A DNA stretch of 64,000 nucleotides from Scleromatobacter sp039920745 (lineage in GTDB: Bacteria; Pseudomonadota; Gammaproteobacteria; Burkholderiales; Burkholderiaceae_C): NCBI GenBank assembly GCA_039920745.1, contig JBDSDD010000008.1, positions 62,001 to 126,000 on the forward strand, in the 5' to 3' direction. Below, piece by piece: positions 53,705 to 61,647 of the stretch. The notes beneath the pieces were generated by a model that saw only the letters and a program-made list of their open reading frames with translations, was not told the origin of the DNA and made no database searches. The translations under genes and the position numbers were made by a program. Each line of letters opens with the position of its first letter. Position 1 is the stretch's first letter.

Positions 53705-54013
53705 TCAGGTCGCGGCAGCGGTGCTCGGGCAGTCGGCGCGGTGTTCGGCCCAGTACACGACGTTGCCGGTCACGGCGATCGAGCCCGAGATGATCGCGCT
53801 GGCCGCCGTCAGGCCCAGGCCGATGAGCACGAGCGACTCGCAGCCCTGGCCGCTGCAGCCATTCAATGCTGCGATCTGGACGGCCTGCAACTCAATATGG
53901 CGCGTAACGACCCGGCAGTCGGGGTCGAAGCCCTCGACAGTCACCGGCACGATGACGCACCCGGACGCCAGCAGGCTGGCGGCAAGGGCGACGGCGGTGG
54001 ATCGAAGCGGCAT
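53705..54013 (-). CDS. Small lipoprotein of unknown function
   Basis: A 102-residue lipoprotein: signal ending ALAASLLASGC, a mature part with five further Cys (DPDCRVV, NGCSGQGCESL, RADCP) and one internal hydrophobic helix (LVLIGLGLTAASAIISGSIAVTG). Related small lipoproteins occur in Burkholderiales and Xanthomonas without known role. Its ribosome site is weak. Confidence 0.65.
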   Translation of the reverse strand: MPLRSTAVALAASLLASGCVIVPVTVEGFDPDCRVVTRHIELQAVQIAALNGCSGQGCESLVLIGLGLTAASAIISGSIAVTGNVVYWAEHRADCPSTAAAT

Positions 54014-54129
54014 GGTGCCAGGCAGTATGGCAGCAGCCTGCTTCCGATTCATTTCCGAGTTGGCGCCTGGGCCCGCTGAGCGACGGCGGGCGCGTCGTCA
54101 GCCACCCTCCGAGCCTGCGTTGCGCGAAT

Positions 54130-54768
54130 TCAATAGAAGGCGTAGACCATGCGCACGTCCCCGTGCCGGGCCTGGAGACTGCGGAGTTCGTCGAGGAAGT
54201 CGCTGAACTCCAGAGCGAAATCGAAGTCCCACTCGATCTCGACGTAGCGCGTGTTGCCTGCGATCTCATGGGGCCTGGCGTAGACCCCCGGCGCCGCGGG
54301 CGGTCGCTGCGCCACATCGGCGGCCAGCAGGTCCCAGCGAGCAGGAAGTGATCGCCCGTCCCAGGTCTGGAAGATCCGGATCGGCATGGCGAGCGTGCGC
54401 ACCATTCGCGGCGCTGTCGCAGCCAGGATCTCGGCGACGCGCAACCAGCGCATGTCGGTGCTGCCCATGCAGACCTGAAGGTAGCCGACATGGCCTTCGC
54501 GCAGGAGCGCCTGCATCTGCCGGCGGGACGGCGCGTGGATGTCGAGGCTGGCGACTGGATGGAACGTGCCGCCGCCCACCAGTTCGAAATCGTCCGGCGC
54601 GCCGCGCCGGCTGGCCAGCGGTTCGATGTCGAAACCGCCCGGCATGCCGCCGCCCGCGCCCAGCCACTCCCACAGCGCGGGGTCGCTTTCCTGCGCCCAG
54701 GCACTCGGCACATCGACCCAGCGTGTCCCGTCGTTCATCTGGAAGACGGCGGTGATGTTGAGGCTCAA
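54130..54768 (-). CDS. Hypothetical protein with a probable TTG start
   Basis: About 212 residues, beginning LSLNITAVFQMNDGTRWVDV and including WEWLGAGGGMPGGFDIEP and RYVEIEWDFDFALEFSDFLDEL. The composition is clearly protein-like. The TTG at 54768 has GGGAG six bases upstream; the nearest in-frame ATG (54738) would cut off conserved-looking sequence. No family recognised; it looks cytoplasmic and acidic. It diverges from alkB with about 190 bp between. Confidence 0.65.
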   Translation of the reverse strand: MSLNITAVFQMNDGTRWVDVPSAWAQESDPALWEWLGAGGGMPGGFDIEPLASRRGAPDDFELVGGGTFHPVASLDIHAPSRRQMQALLREGHVGYLQVCMGSTDMRWLRVAEILAATAPRMVRTLAMPIRIFQTWDGRSLPARWDLLAADVAQRPPAAPGVYARPHEIAGNTRYVEIEWDFDFALEFSDFLDELRSLQARHGDVRMVYAFY

Positions 54769-54961
54769 GCATGGCTCCCGAAAAGTCTGGTCGTCAGGAT
54801 ACCTGCGACCGCCCTCGGCGAAGCCGCGCAAGCCCCGAGTTTCGCGGTTGAGCGGTGGGACGATCGCTCCTATGATCGGCCCTGCGACGAGACAGCGCGC
54901 GTGCTGCCTGTGCAAGCGACCGGACATGGCCCCCCCCAAGCGGGACGGCGGAAGGATCAGC

Positions 54962-56170
54962 ATGGCGAAGACCTATCGTGGCGTCGACCCGCAACAGGGC
55001 GACGTCACCTATCGCGACCGCAAACGCTGGTGGTGGCTGCTGTCGGTGGTCTACCCGCTGCTGCCCTTCGTCGGCATCGCCGCGCACGTGGCCACGGGCC
55101 GCCAGATCGCCCTCGGTGCGCCGTTGCTCATCGGCTACGGCCTGCTGCCGCTGCTCGACATCCTGATCGGCGAAGACGAGAGCATCCCGCCCGAGGCCGT
55201 CGTGCCCGAGCTCGAGGACGATCGCTACTACCGGTGGCTCACCTGGCTCACGGTGCCGTTGCACTTCGTGGTGTTGATCGGCTGTGCCTGGTGGGTCGGC
55301 ACCCACGACCTCGCGTGGTGGGCGGTGCTGCTGTTCGCATACGTCACTGGCGCTGGCTCGGGGTTGGGCATCAACACGGGCCACGAGCTGGGCCACAAGC
55401 ACTCGGCGGTCGAGCAATGGCTGGCGCGCCTGGTGCTGGCCGTGCCGGCCTACGGCCACTTCACGGTGGAGCACGGGCGCGGCCACCATCGCTGCGTGTC
55501 CACGCCCGAGGACCACGCCAGCTCACGCATGGGCGAGAGCATCTACCGGTTTGCGCTGCGCGAGCTGCCGGGCGGGATCGGCCGTGCCTGGCAGCTGGAG
55601 AAGGCCCGGCTCGCGAAGCAGGGCCATGCAACCTGGAGCGTGCACAACACGATGCTGCAGTCGTATGCCATCACCGCCGTCCTGCAACTGGGGCTGCTGC
55701 TCGCCTTCGGCTGGGTGATGCTGCCGTTCCTGGCTGTGCACAACGTGGTGGCGTGGTGGCAGCTCACGTCGGCCAACTACGTGGAGCACTACGGCCTGCT
55801 GCGCAACCGCCTGCCCAACGGCCGCTATGAGACGCCGCAGCCGCACCACTCCTGGAACACCAACCACCTCGTCACCAATCTCGTGCTGTTCCAGCTGCAG
55901 CGGCACTCGGACCACCACGCGAACCCGTCACGCCGCTACCAGTCGCTGCGCCACTTCGAGCACCTGCCGCAGTTGCCCAACGGTTATTTCGGCATGTTCG
56001 TGCTGGCCTATTTTCCGGCCTTGTGGTTCCGAACGATGGACCCGCGGCTGCTCGCGTTGCCGCAGGTCGACGGCGATCTCGACCGTGTCAATGTCGATCC
56101 GCGCAAGCGCGAAGCGCTCTACGAACGCTACGCAAAGCTGCCGCACCGCGTCTCGCAACTCGCGCACTGA
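54962..56170 (+). CDS. alkB: Alkane 1-monooxygenase
   Basis: A 402-residue membrane di-iron hydroxylase with about six helices and the four His motifs of AlkB: NTGHELGHKHS, VEHGRGHHRCVSTPED, LQRHSDHHANPSRRYQ and NYVEHYGLLR. It adds oxygen to the terminal methyl of medium-chain alkanes, with electrons from rubredoxin. No rubredoxin or rubredoxin reductase is in the window, so these must be elsewhere. GGAAGGA precedes the ATG. The PAS-LuxR and IclR genes downstream, on the opposite strand, could regulate it but this is not shown. Confidence 0.94.
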   Translation: MAKTYRGVDPQQGDVTYRDRKRWWWLLSVVYPLLPFVGIAAHVATGRQIALGAPLLIGYGLLPLLDILIGEDESIPPEAVVPELEDDRYYRWLTWLTVPLHFVVLIGCAWWVGTHDLAWWAVLLFAYVTGAGSGLGINTGHELGHKHSAVEQWLARLVLAVPAYGHFTVEHGRGHHRCVSTPEDHASSRMGESIYRFALRELPGGIGRAWQLEKARLAKQGHATWSVHNTMLQSYAITAVLQLGLLLAFGWVMLPFLAVHNVVAWWQLTSANYVEHYGLLRNRLPNGRYETPQPHHSWNTNHLVTNLVLFQLQRHSDHHANPSRRYQSLRHFEHLPQLPNGYFGMFVLAYFPALWFRTMDPRLLALPQVDGDLDRVNVDPRKREALYERYAKLPHRVSQLAH

Positions 56171-56238
56171 GTAACCGCCCGCCGGGCGCGACGCCGCCGC
56201 TGCGCTGACAGCGACACCGTGGCTGCCGTCGCGTCGGC

Positions 56239-56655
56239 TCAGGGTGCCGCGGGCTTGCCGGTGGTGTCGATGCGGACCTTGCAGCCATGGCCCGGCGCGT
56301 CGCAGAACAGGCGCGCGTGCAGCCCGTTGTTGGTGAACGCGAAGCCGGTGTCGCCGCTGGTCGGCGCGGCCTGCCAGCCATGCGTGGGCAACGCCGCGCG
56401 CAGCGCCTCGATCTGCGCTTCGGCGATCGGGCATTCGTAGAACACCGGACCTTGCGGCACGAACTGGCGCGGCATGTCGCAGGCGCGTCGCTCGATCGGC
56501 ACGCCGGCGCTCTTGGCCACCGCCTCGTAGCGGTCACGCAGTTGCTTGGCTGCGGGCGACGGGTCCGTGAAGTCGTTGCCGAACTTGGCGTTCAGGGCCA
56601 CGGCGGCGCCCACGAGCACGGCCAGGCCAATGGCGAATTTGGTGATCTGTTTCAT
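56239..56655 (-). CDS. Hypothetical membrane-anchored protein
   Basis: A 138-residue protein with one N-terminal helix (FAIGLAVLVGAAVAL), likely an anchor, and a small domain with four Cys (RRACDMP, FYECPIAEA, LFCDAPGHGCKV) that could form two disulfides in the periplasm. No family recognised. It converges on alkB. Confidence 0.65.
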   Translation of the reverse strand: MKQITKFAIGLAVLVGAAVALNAKFGNDFTDPSPAAKQLRDRYEAVAKSAGVPIERRACDMPRQFVPQGPVFYECPIAEAQIEALRAALPTHGWQAAPTSGDTGFAFTNNGLHARLFCDAPGHGCKVRIDTTGKPAAP

Positions 56656-56817
56656 GTGTCTGCGCCGCGGAGCGCGTTCGGTTCAGCGCTCGATGTTCGC
56701 ACGACGTCCGGATTCGACTTCCCCCGCGGGCCCAGCGAGCGCCAGCGGTCAATGGTCGCGGGCCACCTCGGTCCATTCGACCGGGACGCGGCTGCGCTGG
56801 AACGCGCTGCTGCAACG

Positions 56818-57426
56818 TCAAGCCCGACCGACCCCCAGTTGCTCGTCGTTCATCAGCTTGCGCACCAACCCCGTCGCGGTGCCGACACCGTGCTTGCGCA
56901 TCAGTCGGCTGCGGTAGATCTCCACCGTGCGCGGGCTGAGCCCCAGGCGCTTGGCGGCCAGCTTGCTGGTGAGCCCCTCGACCAGCAACGCACCGATCTC
57001 GCGCTCGCGCGGCGTCATGTCGACGCAGCTCTGGCGACTGTTGGAGATGTCCTCGAACGACCAGATGCATGCAGCGTGCGGATGCGCGCGGTCGAAGGCG
57101 TGGCCGGACACGTGGCACCAGAACAACCGGCCGTCGGCGACGCGGCGCATCACGCGCTCGTCGGAATACTCGCCGTCGCCCGCGCCGACGAGCCGGGCCA
57201 GGATGCGCTCGCCGGTGCGGTCGAAGTCGGCGCGCGTCGGGTACAGCCGCTCGAACGTATGTCCCACCAGGTCGTCGCGCTGCGCGCCGAACATCGCCAG
57301 CATGCGCAGGTTGCAGTCGACGATGAGCCGCTCGCGCGACAGCGCCACGGCCACCGGCGCGAACTCGAACGCGGATCGGTAGTCGAGCTGCGTCTCAGGG
57401 GGCGTCGGAATGCCAAGGGATGCCAT
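56818..57426 (-). CDS. PAS-LuxR transcriptional regulator
   Basis: A 202-residue protein. Residues 15-125 form a PAS domain (FAPVAVALSRERLIVDCNLRM, DGRLFWCHVSGHAFD, IWSFEDIS). Residues 138-200 form a LuxR helix-turn-helix (MTPREREIGALLVEGLTSKLAAKRLGLSPRTVEIYRSRLM in overlapping blocks). It lies 23 bp after the IclR gene on the same strand, so the two regulators probably share a transcript. AAGGAAA precedes the ATG. Confidence 0.9.
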   Translation of the reverse strand: MASLGIPTPPETQLDYRSAFEFAPVAVALSRERLIVDCNLRMLAMFGAQRDDLVGHTFERLYPTRADFDRTGERILARLVGAGDGEYSDERVMRRVADGRLFWCHVSGHAFDRAHPHAACIWSFEDISNSRQSCVDMTPREREIGALLVEGLTSKLAAKRLGLSPRTVEIYRSRLMRKHGVGTATGLVRKLMNDEQLGVGRA

Positions 57427-57449
57427 GGTCAGGTTTCCTTGCGAACGTT

Positions 57450-58247
57450 TCAGCGCGCGCCCAGCCGCGCTGACAAGGTGTGCGCCACGCGCATCACGGC
57501 CTCATGGTGGGTGTCCGTGCCGTCGCGCGCGAGTTGGGCCTTGTTGATGCACATGCCGATGCCGGCGACCACGGCGCCGCTCGCATCGAACACCGGCGCG
57601 CCGAACGACAACACGCCGCGGCGGACGCATTCGTCGTCGACGCTGTAGCCGCACTCGCGGATGCCCGCGAGCTCGGCGTGCAGTTGCGCCAGCGAGCGCG
57701 GCCCGTGGTCGGTCAGGCGCTCCAGCGGCCCGAGCGGCAGCAACGCGGCCAGCGTGCCGGGCGGCAGCCAGGCGAGGATCGCCTTGCCCGTGCCAGTGAG
57801 GTGGGCCGGCAGGCGCATGCCCACATTGAACGCGAGGCCCAGCGGTCGAACGCTGTTGCGCACTGCCACGTAGACGGAGTCGGTGCCGTCGAGCACCGAC
57901 AGGACGATGGACTCGTCGGGCGACTGGCCGATGTCGCGCCACATCTCGCCGAACTCCTGCGCGACGTTGGTGTTGGCCACGAAGGCCTGGGCCAGGTGCA
58001 TCACGCCCGAGCCGATGACGAAGCCGCCGTCGCCCTGGCGGCGCAGCAGGCCGTGATGGAGCAAGGTATTGCACAGGCCGTGGACGCTGCTGCGCGGCAG
58101 GTCGAGCTCGGCAGCCAGCAGGCTGGCCGACATCGGGCGACGCTGGCGTGCGAGACGCTCCAGCAGCAGCACCGCACGCGACACCGCCGGCACCCGCGAC
58201 TCGGCTGATGCGGGCGGTTCAGCGAGCTTGTCCAAGGCACTCTGCAT
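57450..58247 (-). CDS. IclR-family transcriptional regulator
   Basis: A 265-residue regulator: winged helix domain (VPAVSRAVLLLERLARQRRP, LLAAELDLPRSSVHGLCNTLL) and an effector domain (VAVRNSVRPLGLAFNVGMRLP, HLTGTGKAILAWLPP, YSVDDECVRRGVLSFGAPVFD, VVAGIGMCINKAQLA). IclR proteins bind small organic acids or aromatics. A perfect 18-bp palindrome 31 bp upstream is a likely autoregulatory operator. Confidence 0.93.
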   Translation of the reverse strand: MQSALDKLAEPPASAESRVPAVSRAVLLLERLARQRRPMSASLLAAELDLPRSSVHGLCNTLLHHGLLRRQGDGGFVIGSGVMHLAQAFVANTNVAQEFGEMWRDIGQSPDESIVLSVLDGTDSVYVAVRNSVRPLGLAFNVGMRLPAHLTGTGKAILAWLPPGTLAALLPLGPLERLTDHGPRSLAQLHAELAGIRECGYSVDDECVRRGVLSFGAPVFDASGAVVAGIGMCINKAQLARDGTDTHHEAVMRVAHTLSARLGAR

Positions 58248-58277
58248 GGGCGGTCTCCTGGCGCATCCCGGGGCATT

Positions 58278-58305
58278 TGTTCAGCCGGCTGAACATTGTT
58301 CAGCC
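58278..58305. promoter_or_regulatory. Palindromic operator upstream of the IclR gene
   Basis: TGTTCAGCCGGCTGAACA at 58278-58295 is a perfect 18-bp palindrome, followed at once by a third half-site TTGTTCAGCC (58296-58305). It lies 31-58 bp upstream of the IclR start. IclR-family regulators bind such inverted repeats and usually control their own promoter. Confidence 0.65.
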
Positions 58306-59015
58306 CATCAAATCAGTCTATGCGTTTCGCATCCCTGGACACAAGCGTCTTCCATGTGCGGCTGCAGCAATCCGCTTTGTCCGACTTGTCTAACCATGAC
58401 ATGCAGCCGACTGGGTGGGAGACACTTCCAATGGATTTCCCTGATGGGGCGCCACGCCTCGCGCAGGTGCGACCGTCGCGTTCGCGTCCTGCCGGTGCAT
58501 GGCGATGCGCCAATCCGGCGCGTCCCGGTGTCGCGTCACGCGTCCTCAAGTCGGGAAGACGGCGGGAGCGTGAACTACACCCGCTTTCCCCGCCCGGGCA
58601 GGTACACGATTGCGCGTGCGATTCCGGTGACAATCCCTCAACGAGGCGATTGACCGGCCAATCCGCCACAGACGACCCCGTCGAGGGGCCCGAACGTAGT
58701 CCGGCTACGTCCGGTACGTCTCTTGCCAGGGAGGATCGAGTGCAATCTGGCATGAAGTTTGCGATTCCGTCCATCCGTTCCCTGCTAGATAAACGAACGG
58801 TCGTTCGGGTGGATTGCCCGTTACAAGCAACTGCCAATCGGCTCGAAGACAAAATCCAGTGCGGTTTAAACGCATTTGAGGCGTCGAAAATTAAGGGAAA
58901 CCCGTAAAGATCAGAGAACCGGATCGGGCTATAGTTCGCGACTTCGCAGCGCAGCCGCACTGCGGTGCGCAAGAAAAGATGCAGCGCCCAACCGGGTCGT
59001 CTGGAGGTATTTCGA
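58306..59015. other. Long intergenic region upstream of tonB
   Basis: About 710 bases without a convincing gene. It holds an inverted repeat CGAACG-GT-CGTTCG at 58794-58807 and a TATAGT -10-like box at 58930-58935, about 80 bases before the tonB start. No recognisable Fur box was found by eye. Open frames here are Arg/Ser-rich. Confidence 0.5.
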
Positions 59016-59684
59016 GTGAATTTTGCTGAATCGCAGCGCAATCCGGGGAAGCACCCAACCGGGTTGATCATTGTCGTCATCATGCACGTCCTGTTGGCCT
59101 ACGCCCTCGTTTCGGGCTTGGCCAAGAAGGTCGTCGACGTGATCAAGGTTACCGAGACGAAGGTCGTCGACGCTCCGCCGCCGCCGCCGCCGCCTCCGCC
59201 CAAGGATCTGCCGCCGCCCCCCAAGAACTTGCCCCCGCCGCCGGTCTATGTGCCGCCGCCGCCGGTGGACGTGCCGCCGCCGCCACCGCAGCCGAATCCG
59301 ATCGCGACAACGGACCAGAAGCCCATTGCCGCGCCGGAACGTCGCATCGAGCCCACGGCGCCGAGTCCCAGCCCTGGACCGGCCCCGGTCGCTCGCAGCG
59401 CGGTCATCAACGCCAACGATCCTAGCTGCCGTCCCGAATTCCCGGCAGCCGCCCTGCGCGCCCAGGTGTCGGGTGTGTCGCGCATCCGCTTCACCGTGGA
59501 TGCCACCGGCAAGGTCACGGCCGCTGAAGTCGTCGGTTCGTCAGGCCCGACCCGTGAGCATCGTCTGCTGGACAATGCAGCGAAACTTGCGCTGCCGAGC
59601 TGCCCGATCAAGGTCGGAACGGACGCCGAGGGACACCCCATCGGCACCCAGGTCGAAGTCGCGTACAGCTGGAAGCTTGAGTGA
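59016..59684 (+). CDS. tonB: TonB energy transducer
   Basis: A 222-residue protein: one N-terminal membrane helix (GLIIVVIMHVLLAYALVSGL) with the His that couples to ExbB/ExbD, a Pro-rich periplasm-spanning linker (runs of Pro and VPPPP/NLPPPP repeats, about 55-115), and a TonB C-terminal domain (CRPEFPAAALRAQVSGVSRI, FTVDATGKVTAAEVVGSSG). GTG at 59016 was chosen for its GGAGGT eight bases upstream. It opens a tonB-exbB-exbD-exbD operon that powers outer-membrane receptors. Confidence 0.93.
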   Translation: MNFAESQRNPGKHPTGLIIVVIMHVLLAYALVSGLAKKVVDVIKVTETKVVDAPPPPPPPPPKDLPPPPKNLPPPPVYVPPPPVDVPPPPPQPNPIATTDQKPIAAPERRIEPTAPSPSPGPAPVARSAVINANDPSCRPEFPAAALRAQVSGVSRIRFTVDATGKVTAAEVVGSSGPTREHRLLDNAAKLALPSCPIKVGTDAEGHPIGTQVEVAYSWKLE

Positions 59685-59781
59685 TCGGTGGGCCACCCGG
59701 CCCACTTCCCAACCCCCTTTTTTTTCTGTGATACCCGGCCATGATCGACATGCTGGCCGGTCTCATTCCCCCGGAGGAAAC

Positions 59782-60654
59782 ATGTCCTTTCTGAACTCGA
59801 TGCGCACTCCCTTTGCGGCCGCGCTCCTCGCGCTGGCTGCCGTCGCCGCCGCCCCGACCACCGCCTTGGCCCAAGCATCGGCTCCGGAAGCAACGGCGGC
59901 TCCCGCCGCTGCCGCCTCCGACGCCTCGGCGACGCCGGCTCCGGCCGCCATGCCCGACGCTGCAGCCATCGTCCCGGCCGAAAACGGCAAGGCCACGATC
60001 GACAACCCGTACGGCCTCGGCGCGCTGTGGCGTGACGGCGGCTGGATCGCCAAGTTCAACCTGATCATCATGCTGATCATGTCGATGGGCAGCTGGTACA
60101 TCATCTTCACGAAGTACTGGGAACAGCGCAAGATGTTCCAGAGCGCCAACGGCGTCACCGACGGCTTCTGGACGGCAGGCTCGATCAAGGCCGGCACCAA
60201 CACGCTGGACGAAGGCTCGGCCTTCCGCTACATCGCCGAATCCGGCCTGAAGTCCAGCGAGCACCATGAAGGCACGCTGGTCGAACAGATCGACCGCCAC
60301 ACCTGGATCTCGATGAGCGTCTCGCGCGCCGTCGAAAACATCTCCAGCCGACTGTCGGACGGCTTGGCGTTCCTGGCCACCGTCGGCTCCACCGCTCCGT
60401 TCGTCGGCCTGTTCGGCACGGTGTGGGGTATCTACGGCGCGCTGACGCAGATCGGCATCGCCGGTCAAGCCTCGATCGACAAGGTGGCCGGCCCCGTCGG
60501 CGAAGCCCTGATCATGACCGCCATCGGCCTGGCCGTCGCCGTCCCGGCCGTCATGGGCTACAACTGGCTGGTGCGCCGCAACAAGTCGGTGATGGAAAAG
60601 GTTCGCGCCTTCTCCGGCGACCTGCACAACGTCCTGCTGGCTGGCAAGCGCTGA
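59782..60654 (+). CDS. exbB: ExbB/TolQ/MotA-family proton channel protein
   Basis: A 290-residue protein with a signal-like N-terminus (PFAAALLALAAVAAAPTTALA), an Ala-rich linker, then three helices of the MotA/TolQ/ExbB type: FNLIIMLIMSMGSWYIIF, LAFLATVGSTAPFVGLFGTVWGI and ALIMTAIGLAVAVPAVMGYNWLVRRN. The N-terminal extension is typical of ExbB from many proteobacteria. GGAGGAAA lies five bases before the ATG. Confidence 0.93.
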   Translation: MSFLNSMRTPFAAALLALAAVAAAPTTALAQASAPEATAAPAAAASDASATPAPAAMPDAAAIVPAENGKATIDNPYGLGALWRDGGWIAKFNLIIMLIMSMGSWYIIFTKYWEQRKMFQSANGVTDGFWTAGSIKAGTNTLDEGSAFRYIAESGLKSSEHHEGTLVEQIDRHTWISMSVSRAVENISSRLSDGLAFLATVGSTAPFVGLFGTVWGIYGALTQIGIAGQASIDKVAGPVGEALIMTAIGLAVAVPAVMGYNWLVRRNKSVMEKVRAFSGDLHNVLLAGKR

Positions 60655-60697
60655 ACTCGCGTTTTTCATTGAACGCCTGTAACGCGAAGGAAACCCT

Positions 60698-61129
60698 ATG
60701 TCGATGAATGTCGGCCCAGGTGACAGCGGCGACGAAGAAGAAGTCAACTCGACCATCAACACCACGCCCCTCGTGGACGTGATGTTGGTCCTGTTGATCA
60801 TCTTCCTGATCACGATCCCGGTCGTGACGCAGTCGATCACGCTGGAACTGCCCAAGGAACGCAACGTCGTCACCGTGACCAAGCCGGAGAACATTCTCCT
60901 GGCCGTCAGCAAGGATGGCGACGTGTACTGGAACACCCACCAGATCCGCGACATCGATGAGCTGGTTGGCCTGCTCACCGAGAAGGCGAAGATCAAGCCC
61001 CAACCCGAAGTCCATATCCGCGGCGACCAAGGCGCGCGCTATGAGTCCATCGGGCGTGTCGTGTTCGCTTGCCAGCGTGCTGGTATCGCGAAGGTCGGTT
61101 TCATCACCGAACCGCCGCCGAACCAATAA
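60698..61129 (+). CDS. exbD: ExbD biopolymer transport protein (first copy)
   Basis: A 143-residue protein: STINTTPLVDVMLVLLIIFLI is the single helix with the essential Asp; a periplasmic domain follows (ITLELPKERNVVTVTKPENI, EVHIRGDQGARYESIGRVVFA, AGIAKVGFITEPP). It forms the proton channel with ExbB. It begins 43 bp after exbB and is followed 12 bp later by a second exbD. Confidence 0.93.
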   Translation: MSMNVGPGDSGDEEEVNSTINTTPLVDVMLVLLIIFLITIPVVTQSITLELPKERNVVTVTKPENILLAVSKDGDVYWNTHQIRDIDELVGLLTEKAKIKPQPEVHIRGDQGARYESIGRVVFACQRAGIAKVGFITEPPPNQ

Positions 61130-61141
61130 GGAGCACAGAAC

Positions 61142-61561
61142 ATGTCAATGAGCGGAGCAAGCGAAGACGGCGAGGTGATGGTCGACATCAACACCACGCC
61201 GTTGATCGACGTGATGCTGGTGCTGCTGATCATGCTGATCATCACGATCCCGATCCAGACGCACGCGGTCAAGCTGAACATGCCGGTGCATACCGACGCC
61301 ACCCCGCCGACACCACCGGTCGTCGTGGAGATCATCGTCGACTTCGACGGCACGATCGGTTTCGGCGGCGAGGTGATCAAGGATCGCGCGGATCTGGAAA
61401 CCCATCTCTATCGTCTGACGCAGATGCCCGATCAGCCCGAGGTTCACCTGATCCCGAACAAGCTGGCCCCGTACAAGTACGTGGCCGAAGTGATGGCCGA
61501 GGCGCAGCGCCTGGGCGTCACCAAGATCGGTATCGTCGGGAACGAACAGTTCACGCACTGA
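61142..61561 (+). CDS. exbD: ExbD biopolymer transport protein (second copy)
   Basis: A 139-residue paralogue of the preceding protein: VDINTTPLIDVMLVLLIMLII holds the channel Asp; the periplasmic part (VKLNMPVHTDATPPTPPV, FGGEVIKDRADLETHLYRL, VMAEAQRLGVTKIGIVGNEQ) differs from the first copy, so it is not a recent duplicate. Systems with two ExbD proteins are known in Xanthomonas, where the second is needed for some substrates only. Confidence 0.93.
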   Translation: MSMSGASEDGEVMVDINTTPLIDVMLVLLIMLIITIPIQTHAVKLNMPVHTDATPPTPPVVVEIIVDFDGTIGFGGEVIKDRADLETHLYRLTQMPDQPEVHLIPNKLAPYKYVAEVMAEAQRLGVTKIGIVGNEQFTH

Positions 61562-61582
61562 TCCAAAGACGTACGTCCGAAC

Positions 61583-61610
61583 GAAGGCGCACTGCGAGCA
61601 GTGCGCCTTC
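61583..61610 (+). terminator. Strong hairpin between exbD and the TPR gene
   Basis: GAAGGCGCACTGC and GCAGTGCGCCTTC are perfect 13-base arms around GA, 21 bases after the exbD stop. Only short T-rich sequence follows (TCTCCCATTC), so it may stop only some transcripts or protect the upstream mRNA from decay. Confidence 0.6.
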
Positions 61611-61647
61611 TCCCATTCAGAGTGTCACTTACAGGTTTGCACAACCC

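Noticed and set aside
58794..58807. CGAACG-GT-CGTTCG inverted repeat upstream of tonB
   Set aside because: Could be a regulator site but is short, not adjacent to a regulator, and may be chance; not listed as an operator.
58900..59015. Search for a Fur box before tonB
   Set aside because: No stretch resembling GATAATGATAATC repeats was found by eye, so iron control is not claimed.
59161..59300. Repeats of CCGCCGCCG in tonB
   Set aside because: These encode the Pro-rich linker of TonB and are not a CRISPR or independent repeat element.
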